Assembly (NCBI GenBank): GCA_035534855.1 | Contig: DATLRD010000086.1 | Span: forward strand, 1 to 64,000 | Length of the DNA: 64,000 nucleotides | Reading direction: 5' to 3' | From: DATARH01 sp035534855 | GTDB lineage: Bacteria; Pseudomonadota; Alphaproteobacteria; ATCC43930; CGMCC-115725 | Part shown: positions 53,451 to 61,460 of the stretch, one piece after another | Position numbering within the stretch: position 1 is the stretch's first letter | Layout: each line of letters begins with the position of its first letter | The notes under the pieces: model-generated | What the model saw: only the letters and a program-made list of their open reading frames with translations | The model's database searches: none | Told to the model about the DNA's origin: nothing | Position numbers and translations under genes: made by a program

Positions 53451-54145
53451 CCGTCGATCGCGACGCCCTCAAGAGGACGGCCGCCCTGCGGGCGATCGAT
53501 TATGTCGAAGACGGCATGGTCGTTGGGCTCGGCACCGGCTCGACCGCTTATTTCGTCGTCGAAGGGCTGGGCGCGCGCGTCGCCGATGGCCTCAAGATCA
53601 CTGGCATCCCGACCTCGGAACGCACCGCGACGCAGGCGCGCAGCCTGCACATCCCGCTCGCGACTTTTGCCGAACATCAGCAGATCGACCTGACGATCGA
53701 CGGCGCCGACGAAGTCGAACGCGGCAGCTTGAACCTGATCAAGGGGCTGGGCGGCGCGCTGTTGCGCGAGAAGATCGTCGCTGCCGCCAGCCGGCAGTTG
53801 ATCATCGTCGTCGACCAGGAAAAGCTGGTCGGCCGGCTGGGCGAACATACGCCGGTCCCGGTCGAAGTCACTCAGTTCGGCTGGCAGGCGACCGCGGCGC
53901 GCCTCACGCAACTGGGCGCGACGCCGGTGCTCCGGCATGCGGCCGAGGACCACCCGTTCATCACCGATGGCGGCAACTACATCCTGGATTGCCGGTTCGC
54001 TCGCATCATCGACCCCGCGATGCTCGAAGCCGACATCGGCAGGATCGTCGGCGTTGTTGAAAGCGGGCTTTTTGTCGGCCGCAGTGCGGCCGTTATCGTC
54101 GCCTCGGCCGGCGGGGTCGAAGTGCTGAAGCGAGGGGCCGCATGA
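53447..54145 (+). CDS. rpiA: Ribose-5-phosphate isomerase A
   Basis: Interconverts ribose-5-phosphate and ribulose-5-phosphate. 232 residues. GLGTGSTA (phosphate loop), TIDGADEVERGSLNLIKG, GGALLREKIV and TDGGNYILDC match RpiA. GTG start overlapping the stop of pgl (GTGA), and its own stop overlaps the next ATG (ATGA): coupled translation. Confidence 0.96.
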   Translation: MTVDRDALKRTAALRAIDYVEDGMVVGLGTGSTAYFVVEGLGARVADGLKITGIPTSERTATQARSLHIPLATFAEHQQIDLTIDGADEVERGSLNLIKGLGGALLREKIVAAASRQLIIVVDQEKLVGRLGEHTPVPVEVTQFGWQATAARLTQLGATPVLRHAAEDHPFITDGGNYILDCRFARIIDPAMLEADIGRIVGVVESGLFVGRSAAVIVASAGGVEVLKRGAA

Positions 54146-54948
54146 GTAAGATCAAGCTCGTTATCACCGATGTCGACGGCACCCTCGTCACCACCGAAAA
54201 GGCGCTGCGCCCGTCCGCGGTTGCTGCGGTGCGGCGGCTGCACGACGCAGGCATCGGGTTCACGATCTGCAGCAGCCGGCCGCCTTTCGGTCTGACGACA
54301 ATGCGCGACGCCCTGCAGATCACGCTGCCGTTCGGCGGCTACAACGGCGGTTCGATCGTCGAGCCCGACCTGACCGTGATCGAGCAGGTCTGCCTGCCGC
54401 CTGAGACGGCGCGACGCACCGTCGACATATTTCACGAGCACGGCATCAGCACCTGGGTTTTCGTCGGCAACGAATGGGTGATTCTCGACCGCCAGGGCGA
54501 TCATGTCGACCATGAGATTCATACGATCGATACCCCGCCGACCGTGGTGTCGGCGTACGAGGACAAGCATTTCAGTGCCGTCGGCAAGATCGTCGGCGCC
54601 AGCAACAACCACGATCTCGTCGCCAAGGTCGAAAAGATCATGCAGGAGGCGCTGGGCCACAGCGCCCACGCGGCGCGCTCGCAAGCCTATTACTGCGACG
54701 TGATCGCCCCCGGCATCAGCAAGGGCCGCATCGTCTCGTTGCTGCGCGAGCGGCTGGGGCTCGCCCGCGACGAGGTTTGCGCGCTGGGCGACATGACCAA
54801 CGATCTCGACATGTTCGCCGAGGCAGGGTTTCCGATCGCGATGGGCAACGCGCCCGACCACGTCAAGGCAAAGGCCAAGGGCACCACCGGCTCGAACGAC
54901 GAGGACGGCTGGGCCGAGGCGATCGACCGCTACGTCCTGTCGGCGTGA
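54142..54948 (+). CDS. HAD-superfamily phosphatase (Cof type)
   Basis: 268 residues. HAD motifs in order: ITDVDGTLV (motif I), CSSRPP (II), GISKGRIVSL (III) and GDMTNDLDMFAEAG (IV), with a Cof-type C2 cap (about 90-190). Coupled by ATGA to rpiA as the last gene of the operon. It probably dephosphorylates a sugar phosphate, perhaps an overflow or damaged metabolite; the true substrate is unknown. A 14-base stem follows immediately. Confidence 0.92.
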   Translation: MSKIKLVITDVDGTLVTTEKALRPSAVAAVRRLHDAGIGFTICSSRPPFGLTTMRDALQITLPFGGYNGGSIVEPDLTVIEQVCLPPETARRTVDIFHEHGISTWVFVGNEWVILDRQGDHVDHEIHTIDTPPTVVSAYEDKHFSAVGKIVGASNNHDLVAKVEKIMQEALGHSAHAARSQAYYCDVIAPGISKGRIVSLLRERLGLARDEVCALGDMTNDLDMFAEAGFPIAMGNAPDHVKAKAKGTTGSNDEDGWAEAIDRYVLSA

Positions 54949-54950
54949 CG

Positions 54951-54981
54951 GCAAAGGGCCGCCGGTGCGGCGGCCCTTTGC
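54951..54981. terminator. Strong hairpin between the pentose phosphate operon and the convergent gene
   Basis: gcaaagggccgccg (54951-54964) pairs perfectly with cggcggccctttgc (54968-54981) around gtg, a 14-base stem. It lies 3 bases after the stop of the HAD gene and 21 bases after that of the reverse-strand gene at 55002. There is no long T run, but the symmetric aaag/cttt makes a two-way terminator plausible. Confidence 0.75.
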
Positions 54982-55001
54982 TCGCCTGCGTCGAATGGCG
55001 G

Positions 55002-55361
55002 CTAATCGTTGCCGGCCGAGTCGTGCACCGGGTGGCGTGGCATCGACGATCCGGCCATCGGCTCGCCCCGGTTGAAGGTGGAGACGCAGCTCGCGTGCAG
55101 CTGCGGGTCAGTGATCGGGCCGCATTCTTTGCGCATCCGCGCGGCGCGGAATGCCGGGTTGGTCTCGACCAGCCGGTCGTAGCGGTGGCTCTCGTTGATA
55201 TTCTGCCGCGCCGACCAGTTGGCCGAGTGGTCGCCGCCGCTGACCTGCGGGCCATTGGTAATCAACTGCTCAGGCACCGGCGGCGGTGCTGCCATCGCCA
55301 GAGGCATCGCCGTCACAAGCGAGGCGGCAAATGCCAGGCTGATTGCTGTTTTGCTCATCAT
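55002..55361 (-). CDS. Small exported protein of unknown function
   Basis: 119 residues. A signal peptide ends at about residue 24 (AMPLAMAA). The mature part has two Cys (KECGPI, HASCVST) that may pair, with NINESHRYDRLVETNPAFR. AGGAG precedes the start. No family recognised. It is convergent with the HAD gene. Confidence 0.65.
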   Translation of the reverse strand: MMSKTAISLAFAASLVTAMPLAMAAPPPVPEQLITNGPQVSGGDHSANWSARQNINESHRYDRLVETNPAFRAARMRKECGPITDPQLHASCVSTFNRGEPMAGSSMPRHPVHDSAGND

Positions 55362-55439
55362 GACCGTTCACTCCTGTAGAAACGGCCCATAGATACGGGT
55401 CATGGTGAGGAACAACCGGCCACCGCTTCGGTTCCGCCG

Positions 55440-56330
55440 CTAGAGGCCCTCCGGGTCAGGCAGGCCGCGGCGACGGCAGGCGGCGAGCACGGTGTTGCGC
55501 AGCAGGCAGGCGATTGTCATCGGTCCGACGCCGCCGGGCACCGGGGTGATCGCAGCGGCGACCGCCAGCGCCGCCTCGGTATCGACATCGCCGACCAGAC
55601 GGGCGCCGCCCGCAGTGGTGGAGACGCGGTTGATGCCGACATCGATGACGATCGCGCCGGGCTTGATCCATGATGCCGTCACCAGCGCCGGCTGACCCAC
55701 CGCGGCGATAAGAACGTCGGCACTGCGGCACAATTCGGCGGCATTGCGGGTCTTGGAATGGGCGAGGGTGACCGTGCAGTTGGCCGCGAGAAGCAGCGCG
55801 GCAAGCGGCCGCCCGACCACCGCCGAGCGCCCGAGCACGACCGCATTGGCGCCGGCGAGGTTGGGGCATACGGTCTCGATCAACATCATCGCGCCCTGCG
55901 CGGTGCACGGCACCAGCGACGGCTCGCCGCTCCACAACCGGCCGATATTGAGCGCGTGGAACCCGTCGACATCCTTGTCGGGGCTGATCGCCGCGATCAC
56001 CCGCCGCGGCGCGATCTGCGGCGGTAGTGGAAGCTGCACGAGGATGCCGTCGACGCTGTCGTCGCGGCCCAGCGCCGCAACCAGATCGAGCACCGCGGCT
56101 TCGCCCGCTTCGCCGGGCAGCTCGTGCTCGAAGGTGCCGAGCCCCGCCGCCTCGCAGGCGCGGTGCTTGTTGCGAACATAAATCCGGCTTGCCGGATCGT
56201 CGCCGACCAGCACCGCGGCGAGGCCTGGGTTGAAACCGTATTTGGCGCGCAGCCGAGCAGCCGCATCGGCAACGCGCCGGCGCACGGCCAGGGCGATCGC
56301 CTGTCCATCGATTCGCTGCGCCTCAGCCAT
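55440..56330 (-). CDS. folD: Bifunctional methylenetetrahydrofolate dehydrogenase / methenyl-THF cyclohydrolase
   Basis: 296 residues, standard FolD. Substrate-binding Lys-type region YVRNKHRACEAAGLG, VQLPLPPQIA, the NADP motif GRSAVVGRPLAALL and the C-terminal PGGVGPMTIACLL are all present. Makes 10-formyl-THF for purine and initiator tRNA synthesis. Start at 56330 (MAEAQRIDGQAIAL) with weak ribosome site; the cytochrome gene ends 4 bases away on the same strand. Confidence 0.97.
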   Translation of the reverse strand: MAEAQRIDGQAIALAVRRRVADAAARLRAKYGFNPGLAAVLVGDDPASRIYVRNKHRACEAAGLGTFEHELPGEAGEAAVLDLVAALGRDDSVDGILVQLPLPPQIAPRRVIAAISPDKDVDGFHALNIGRLWSGEPSLVPCTAQGAMMLIETVCPNLAGANAVVLGRSAVVGRPLAALLLAANCTVTLAHSKTRNAAELCRSADVLIAAVGQPALVTASWIKPGAIVIDVGINRVSTTAGGARLVGDVDTEAALAVAAAITPVPGGVGPMTIACLLRNTVLAACRRRGLPDPEGL

Positions 56331-56334
56331 CGTC

Positions 56335-56703
56335 CTAGTGCGTCGCCTGTTTCAGATAGGCCAGGAGAGCCGTGAGATTCCCCTCGTCCTTGATACCGGG
56401 AAACCCCATCCGAGTGCCCGGCATGAAGGTTTGCGGGCTGCGCAGAAACCTGACCAGCGTATCGTCGTTCCACACCGCGCCCGATTTCCGCATCGCCGTC
56501 GAATAGGCAAACCCGGCGACGCTGCCGGTCTTGCGCCCGAACAGCCCATGCAGGTTGGGTCCGACGCCGTTGCGGCCGCCGGCCTCCAGGGTGTGGCACA
56601 TCTTGCACCGCTTGAAGACCAGCGCGCCGCGCGACGCCGCCCCGGCGGGGTTCATTGCTGCGGCACAGACCGACAACAGCAGCGCGAGAGCAGCACGGAT
56701 CAT
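56335..56703 (-). CDS. Class I c-type cytochrome
   Basis: 122 residues. An export signal ends near residue 22 (PAGAASR). The heme site CKMCHT and the axial Met in MPGTRMGF define a mono-heme class I cytochrome of the c2/c550 type; GVGPNLHGLFGRKTG is typical. Periplasmic electron carrier. Followed 4 bases later by folD. The start is at 56703, before the signal. Confidence 0.93.
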   Translation of the reverse strand: MIRAALALLLSVCAAAMNPAGAASRGALVFKRCKMCHTLEAGGRNGVGPNLHGLFGRKTGSVAGFAYSTAMRKSGAVWNDDTLVRFLRSPQTFMPGTRMGFPGIKDEGNLTALLAYLKQATH

Positions 56704-56809
56704 GCAGTCAGGTCCTTTCCGGGGTCGCGGATCATGCGGCATGATCGCGTCGTTGGCGAGCGGCTTTGCCGTGCGCCAGCGATCCGGAGTCGCCGAGGAG
56801 GGCAGGGGA

Positions 56810-57211
56810 ATGCGACATGTGGGAACGATCGGTATGTCTATGGCGGCGCTCGCGGTACTAGCACTTGCCGCGCCAGCATCCGCCGATCCGCTGCCGACAC
56901 GGGTCGGCCAGTGCACCCGCACGACGATCAAATCGATCGGCACGCGGCTCGAAAACGGCATGACCCACCGACCGATCCCCGGCTCGGGCAGCGCGGTGAA
57001 CTTCTCCAACGGCGGCTACCAGGTGTCGTACGACACCATCCCGGCGATCACCCGCTCGCGCCCCGGCGACCCGGTTACGATGTGCCTGGTATCGGTGCCA
57101 AAAGGCTGCCCGGCGGGTGATAATCGCGGCCTCACCTATAAGACCACCAACCAGCGCACCCGGGCATCGTGGACGCTGCCCGATTCCGAGCATATGTGCG
57201 GCGGCGCCTGA
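56810..57211 (+). CDS. Exported protein of unknown function
   Basis: 133 residues. Signal peptide ends around ASA-DP (about residue 26). The mature part has four Cys (GQCTRTT, TMCLVS, KGCPAG and HMCGGA), suggesting two disulfides, and the phrase GSGSAVNFSNGGYQVSYD. Similar sequences are remembered as hypothetical exported proteins without known role. GAGGAGGGC lies 7-8 bases before the ATG. Divergent from the cytochrome gene. Confidence 0.75.
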   Translation: MRHVGTIGMSMAALAVLALAAPASADPLPTRVGQCTRTTIKSIGTRLENGMTHRPIPGSGSAVNFSNGGYQVSYDTIPAITRSRPGDPVTMCLVSVPKGCPAGDNRGLTYKTTNQRTRASWTLPDSEHMCGGA

Positions 57212-57302
57212 GTCACCAGTTTTGGCATCGTCCGTCACCTCGTTACCCTCGCGCGCAGCCGTCGAGCGTGTGATCCTATCCCGTCTGGAAAGCCGCCGCA
57301 AA

Positions 57303-58442
57303 ATGACCGTCGCGACCTATCGCTGCCCCGCCTGTGGCGCCGAAATCTCCGCCGACCGGCCGTTGTGGCGCTGCGCCTGTGGCGGTGCGCTCGACCTCGC
57401 GCCAGGGCCGGGGCTGCGGCGCGCCGACATCGCGGCGGGCGAGACCTCGCTGTGGCGCTACCGCGCCGCGCTGGCTGTGGCCGGCTTTCCGCGTGTGTCG
57501 CTTGGCGAGGGCTGGACCCCGCTCGTTGCGCGCTTGTGGGACGGCGCCGAGGTGCGCTTCAAGCTCGAAACCCAGATGCCGACAGGCTCGTTCAAGGACC
57601 GCGGCACGGCGCTGATGCTGAACCACCTGCTTGAGGTCGGGGTCGGGCCGATCCACGAGGATTCGTCGGGCAATGCCGGGTCGTCGATCGCGACCTATGC
57701 CGCCTGCGCCGGCATACCGTGCCGCATCTACGTGCCGGAAGCGGCGCCGCGCGGCAAGATCGTGCAGATCGCCGCGTCCGGCGCCGAAGTCGTCGCGGTG
57801 GCGGGGACCCGGCAGGACGTAACCGCGGCAGCGCTCGCCGCGGCCGATACCGGCGATAGCTTCTACGCCAGCCATAACTGGCAGGCGTTCTTTATCGAGG
57901 GCACGCAGACGCTGGCCTTCGAGCTGTGGGAGCAGCTCGGGTTTCGCGTGCCCGACAACATCCTGGTGCCGACCGGATACGGCAGCAACATCCTGGGGCT
58001 CGATCGCGGCTTCGATGCGCTCGAACGCACCGGCGAGATCGCCGCGCGGCCGCGGCTCTTTGCCGTGCAGGCCGAAAATTGCGCGGCCTTTGCCGCGGCG
58101 TGGGCCGTGGGCGCCGTCGATTTCGTGCCGTTTACGCCGCACCCGACCGTCGCCGACGGGATTGCCACCGCGCACCCTGTGCGCACCGCCGCGGTGCTCG
58201 CGGCGCTGCGCCGCTCGGGCGGCGGGGTGGTCTCGGTAGCGGAGGTCGAGATCGCCCCGGCACTGGCCCGGCTCGGCCGCCTCGGGCTTTACGTCGAGCC
58301 GACTGCGGCGACCACAGGCGCGGCGCTGAGCCGCTTGTTGCACGACGGCACGATCCGCCCGGGTGAAACCACGGTCGCGGTGCTAACCGGGCACGGGCTC
58401 AAAGCGGCCGACCGCATCGGCGAACTGCTGGGTGTACGATAG
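57303..58442 (+). CDS. Threonine synthase-like PLP enzyme
   Basis: 379 residues. An N-terminal zinc ribbon (YRCPACGAEI and RCACGGAL) precedes a fold-type II PLP domain: PLP Lys in PTGSFKDRG, EDSSGNAGSS (phosphate and substrate site), PTGYGSNILGLDRG. The zinc-ribbon form is shared with ThrC-like and with 2,3-diaminopropionate or cysteate-type relatives, so a canonical threonine synthase (which converts O-phosphohomoserine) is possible but not certain. hom is 53 kb away in this window. Confidence 0.85.
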   Translation: MTVATYRCPACGAEISADRPLWRCACGGALDLAPGPGLRRADIAAGETSLWRYRAALAVAGFPRVSLGEGWTPLVARLWDGAEVRFKLETQMPTGSFKDRGTALMLNHLLEVGVGPIHEDSSGNAGSSIATYAACAGIPCRIYVPEAAPRGKIVQIAASGAEVVAVAGTRQDVTAAALAAADTGDSFYASHNWQAFFIEGTQTLAFELWEQLGFRVPDNILVPTGYGSNILGLDRGFDALERTGEIAARPRLFAVQAENCAAFAAAWAVGAVDFVPFTPHPTVADGIATAHPVRTAAVLAALRRSGGGVVSVAEVEIAPALARLGRLGLYVEPTAATTGAALSRLLHDGTIRPGETTVAVLTGHGLKAADRIGELLGVR

Positions 58443-58448
58443 CGGCGG

Positions 58449-58886
58449 CTATTTCTTGGCGGCGAGCTGGTCGCGGATGCCGCGCAGCGCGAGCGCGTAG
58501 CCGGCGACGCCGAACCCGGCGACGATGCTCTGGCTGACCGAAGCGGTCTGCGATGCCGGGCCGCGGCGGATCGGGTTCGAGATGTGAACCTCGGTGGTCG
58601 GGAATTTGACCTGCGACAGCGCGGCGACCAACGCCGGATAGCCGGTGCCGAACGCCGCCGGGTTGAAGATCGCCGCGTCGAAGCCCTCGTCGTTCGCCCT
58701 ATACAGCCGGTTGACGATCTCGCCTTCGATGTTCGAGTGAAAGATCTCGACCTCGACCCCAAGCTCGGCGGCATAAGAGCGAATGCGCTCGTCATACTCG
58801 GGCAGCGTCATCGGCCCGAAAATCTCGAGCTGCACCTTGCCGCGCATATTCATGCCGGCGCCGTGGATCACCAGAATCTTGGCCAT
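58449..58886 (-). CDS. aroQ: Type II 3-dehydroquinate dehydratase-like protein with altered active site
   Basis: 145 residues, typical length and fold. ILVIHGAGMNMRG replaces the usual VLNGPNLNLLG; VQLEIFG replaces the REPEVYG signature, so the catalytic Tyr is Phe and the Arg is missing. HSNIEGEIV, FNPAAFGTGYPAL and TEVHISNP are retained. The reaction may therefore be lost or changed, so the symbol is given only as family name. Convergent with the PLP enzyme. Compare with a canonical copy elsewhere in the genome. Confidence 0.8.
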   Translation of the reverse strand: MAKILVIHGAGMNMRGKVQLEIFGPMTLPEYDERIRSYAAELGVEVEIFHSNIEGEIVNRLYRANDEGFDAAIFNPAAFGTGYPALVAALSQVKFPTTEVHISNPIRRGPASQTASVSQSIVAGFGVAGYALALRGIRDQLAAKK

Positions 58887-58920
58887 GGCGGCTGCCTCTC
58901 GAATGGTTGTCGCGGCGATC

Positions 58921-60360
58921 TTAGGGCGAAGAAGGTGCCCCGTCGATGCGCCCGCGCCGTTCGGCCGCGGCGTGCTCGGCCGCGCGCAGGCCGAACAGGC
59001 AGGCCTTGATCAGCCCGCCGACATAGCCGACCGCGCCGCCGCCTTCGAGCCCGCCGGTGGCGCCGCCGGCGGCGTAAAGCCCGGGGATCGCCGAGCCCTC
59101 CGGTCGCTTCACCCGGCCGTGCCCGTCGATCGCAATCCCGCCCATCGTGTTGGTGATGCCCGCGCAGATCGGAATCGCGAAATAGGGCGGCGCCTCGATC
59201 GGCCGGGGCGCGCCGCTGCGGGGCGAGTGCGGCGGCGTCAGCGCCGCGAGATTGCCGTCGCGGGCCGCAGCGTTATAGGCGGCGACGGTTGCGCAGAGGC
59301 GGTCGGGATCGATTCCCGCCGCCTGTGCGAGGCCGGCGAGGGTGTCGGCACGGTGCAATGTGCCGCCGCCGGCGAGAAGCTGCGGGTTGGGCGGGATTTG
59401 TGCGGCGCGGCCGGCGGTTTCCCATCTGGCGCTGTCGCACACCACGGTCGCGCACAGCGGGTCGTCGAGGCGGGCGAGGTCGTTGGTGATCGAGATGCCG
59501 CCGAGCCCTTCGTCGAGCAGCCGATTGCCGCCGGCATCGACGACGATCGCCGCCACCGCCACCGCGTCGATCTGCGGATAGGGCCACAGGCCGGGGTTGG
59601 TCATCGCGTCGCGGCTGAGAAGATGGCCGTAGAACCGGTCGAGGCGGGTCAGCGCGGCGCCGGCCGCCGCGGCCATGCGCAACCCGTCGCCCCGCGCGCT
59701 GCCGGCGTTGCGCTGAACGACCAGGTCGGGCCGCGGGCCGATATGGCGACGAAACAGCTCGGCGCTGGCCGGAAACCCGCCATCGGCGATGATCACGGCG
59801 CCGGCGTCGAAGACAATGTTCGCGCCGCTATGCGCGGCGGTGACTCCGACGCATCGTCCACCGTCGATCCGCAACGCCGCGGCCTCGGTTGCGAAAAACA
59901 TCCGGCCCTGCCGCTCTTCAAGGCGCTTCTTCAGTTCGCCGAGCAGCAGGTCGGGTCCGCGCCCTTGCCAATCCGGGCCGGCGATTGCGGCGCGGTTGGG
60001 GGCCAGCGTGAAGCGGTGCCAGTTGATCGGGCTCGCTTGCGTGAAGCTGGCGCCGTGCGCGCCCAGCCAATCGACCGTGCGGCCGGCATCGGCGGCGACC
60101 GCCGCGGCCAGATCCGGGTCGGCCTCGTCTCCGGTCTGGCGGTTGATCGCCGCGACCAGTTCGGCGGACCCCAGCTTTACGTCATGGTACGAGACGTGAA
60201 AGATCCCGCCGGCCCAGCGCGAGCTGCAGGCATAGTGCGCGTCGGCGCCGCGCTCGATGACCGCGGTCCGCAGCCCCAATTCGGCGCCGCGCAGCGCCGC
60301 GACGAGGCCGGCGAAGCCGGCGCCGATCGATACCAGGTCGTAACGTGCCTCGCTCGCCAT
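58921..60360 (-). CDS. FAD-dependent fumarate reductase/succinate dehydrogenase-type flavoprotein
   Basis: 479 residues. FAD motif GAGFAGLVAALRGAELG, then ERGAD; a flavoprotein core of the FRD/TcuA/ketosteroid-dehydrogenase type with GGFPASAELFRRHIG and a C-terminal FAD motif GGATGGLEGGGAVGYVGG. Probably a soluble dehydrogenase for an unsaturated or tricarboxylic acid. GGAGGAG precedes the start at 60360. Substrate unknown. Confidence 0.88.
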   Translation of the reverse strand: MASEARYDLVSIGAGFAGLVAALRGAELGLRTAVIERGADAHYACSSRWAGGIFHVSYHDVKLGSAELVAAINRQTGDEADPDLAAAVAADAGRTVDWLGAHGASFTQASPINWHRFTLAPNRAAIAGPDWQGRGPDLLLGELKKRLEERQGRMFFATEAAALRIDGGRCVGVTAAHSGANIVFDAGAVIIADGGFPASAELFRRHIGPRPDLVVQRNAGSARGDGLRMAAAAGAALTRLDRFYGHLLSRDAMTNPGLWPYPQIDAVAVAAIVVDAGGNRLLDEGLGGISITNDLARLDDPLCATVVCDSARWETAGRAAQIPPNPQLLAGGGTLHRADTLAGLAQAAGIDPDRLCATVAAYNAAARDGNLAALTPPHSPRSGAPRPIEAPPYFAIPICAGITNTMGGIAIDGHGRVKRPEGSAIPGLYAAGGATGGLEGGGAVGYVGGLIKACLFGLRAAEHAAAERRGRIDGAPSSP

Positions 60361-60520
60361 CTTCGGCTCCTCCCGCGGCGAGTGTAGAGCGCCGTCGCGC
60401 GGCGCGGTATCGCTTCCGCCTCGGGCCTCCACGCATGGCTGCCCACCCGCCCGTCCGCATGACAGATCAGCGACACCGGCGTATCGTTTTGCCGCTTTGG
60501 AAGGCACGGGGAGGCTGCAG

Positions 60521-61408
60521 GTGGCCCTGTCGATCCGCCCGATTACCGCGAATTTCGCCGGCGAGGTTTCCGGGGTCGATCTGACGCGCCCGCTGTCGCG
60601 CGATGAGGTGGCGGCGATCGAGGCCGGGATGGACCGCTTCGCGGTTCTCGTGTTTCACGACCAGAACATCACCGACGAGCAGCAGATCGCCTTTTCGCTC
60701 AATTTCGGCGCGCTCGAGAACACCACCGGCGGCAACGTCACCCGCCCGGAGCAGAAGCGGCTCAGCCCGCAGATGGCCGATGTGTCCAACCTCGACCAGC
60801 ACCATCGGCCGCTCGGCCGCGACGACCGTCGGCGGCTGTTCAACCTCGGCAACCAGCTCTGGCATTCCGACAGCTCGTTCCGCGCGATTCCGGCAAAATA
60901 TTCGATCCTCTCCGGACGCATCACGGTCGAGAAGGGCGGCAATACCGAATTCGCCGACATGCGCGCGGCCTATGACGCGCTCGACGACGAGACCAAGGGA
61001 CAAGTCGAGGACCTGGTCTGCGAGCATTCGCTGATGTATTCGCGCGGTCTCCTCGGGTTTACCGACTTGACCGACGAAGAGCGGGCGATGTTCCGTCCGG
61101 TGCGCCAACGGCTGGTGCGCATCCATCCGGTTTCTGGGCGCAGATCGCTGTACCTGGCATCGCACGCCGGCACGATCGTCGGCTGGCCGATGCCCGAGGC
61201 GCGGGCGTTTCTGCGCGACCTCACCGAGGCTGCGACCCGGCCGGAGAACGTCTATGTCCATCGCTGGCGGCGTTACGACCTGGTGATCTGGGACAACCGC
61301 CAGACCATGCACCGGGTCCGCCGGTTCGACGACACGCTGGTGCGCGACATGCGCCGCACGACGGTTGCCGGCGACGCAGCGACGATCGCCCAGGTCGAGG
61401 CAGCCTGA
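60521..61408 (+). CDS. TauD/TfdA-family 2-oxoglutarate-dependent dioxygenase
   Basis: 295 residues from the GTG at 60521 (GGGGAGG 6 bases upstream); a TTG at 60497 is weaker. Iron ligands are WHSDSSF (HxD) and the distal His in TMHRVRRFD, with the conserved Arg for 2-oxoglutarate following in DMRRTT. It resembles the 2,4-D/taurine dioxygenase branch with GENTTGGNVTRP-like loop. Oxidises an unknown acid or ether. Divergent from the flavoprotein gene. Confidence 0.88.
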   Translation: MALSIRPITANFAGEVSGVDLTRPLSRDEVAAIEAGMDRFAVLVFHDQNITDEQQIAFSLNFGALENTTGGNVTRPEQKRLSPQMADVSNLDQHHRPLGRDDRRRLFNLGNQLWHSDSSFRAIPAKYSILSGRITVEKGGNTEFADMRAAYDALDDETKGQVEDLVCEHSLMYSRGLLGFTDLTDEERAMFRPVRQRLVRIHPVSGRRSLYLASHAGTIVGWPMPEARAFLRDLTEAATRPENVYVHRWRRYDLVIWDNRQTMHRVRRFDDTLVRDMRRTTVAGDAATIAQVEAA

Positions 61409-61460
61409 GCCGGGGTTGCGCCCGCCGGGGCCGGGTCATAGCGGGTGCGAGGATGCGGCA

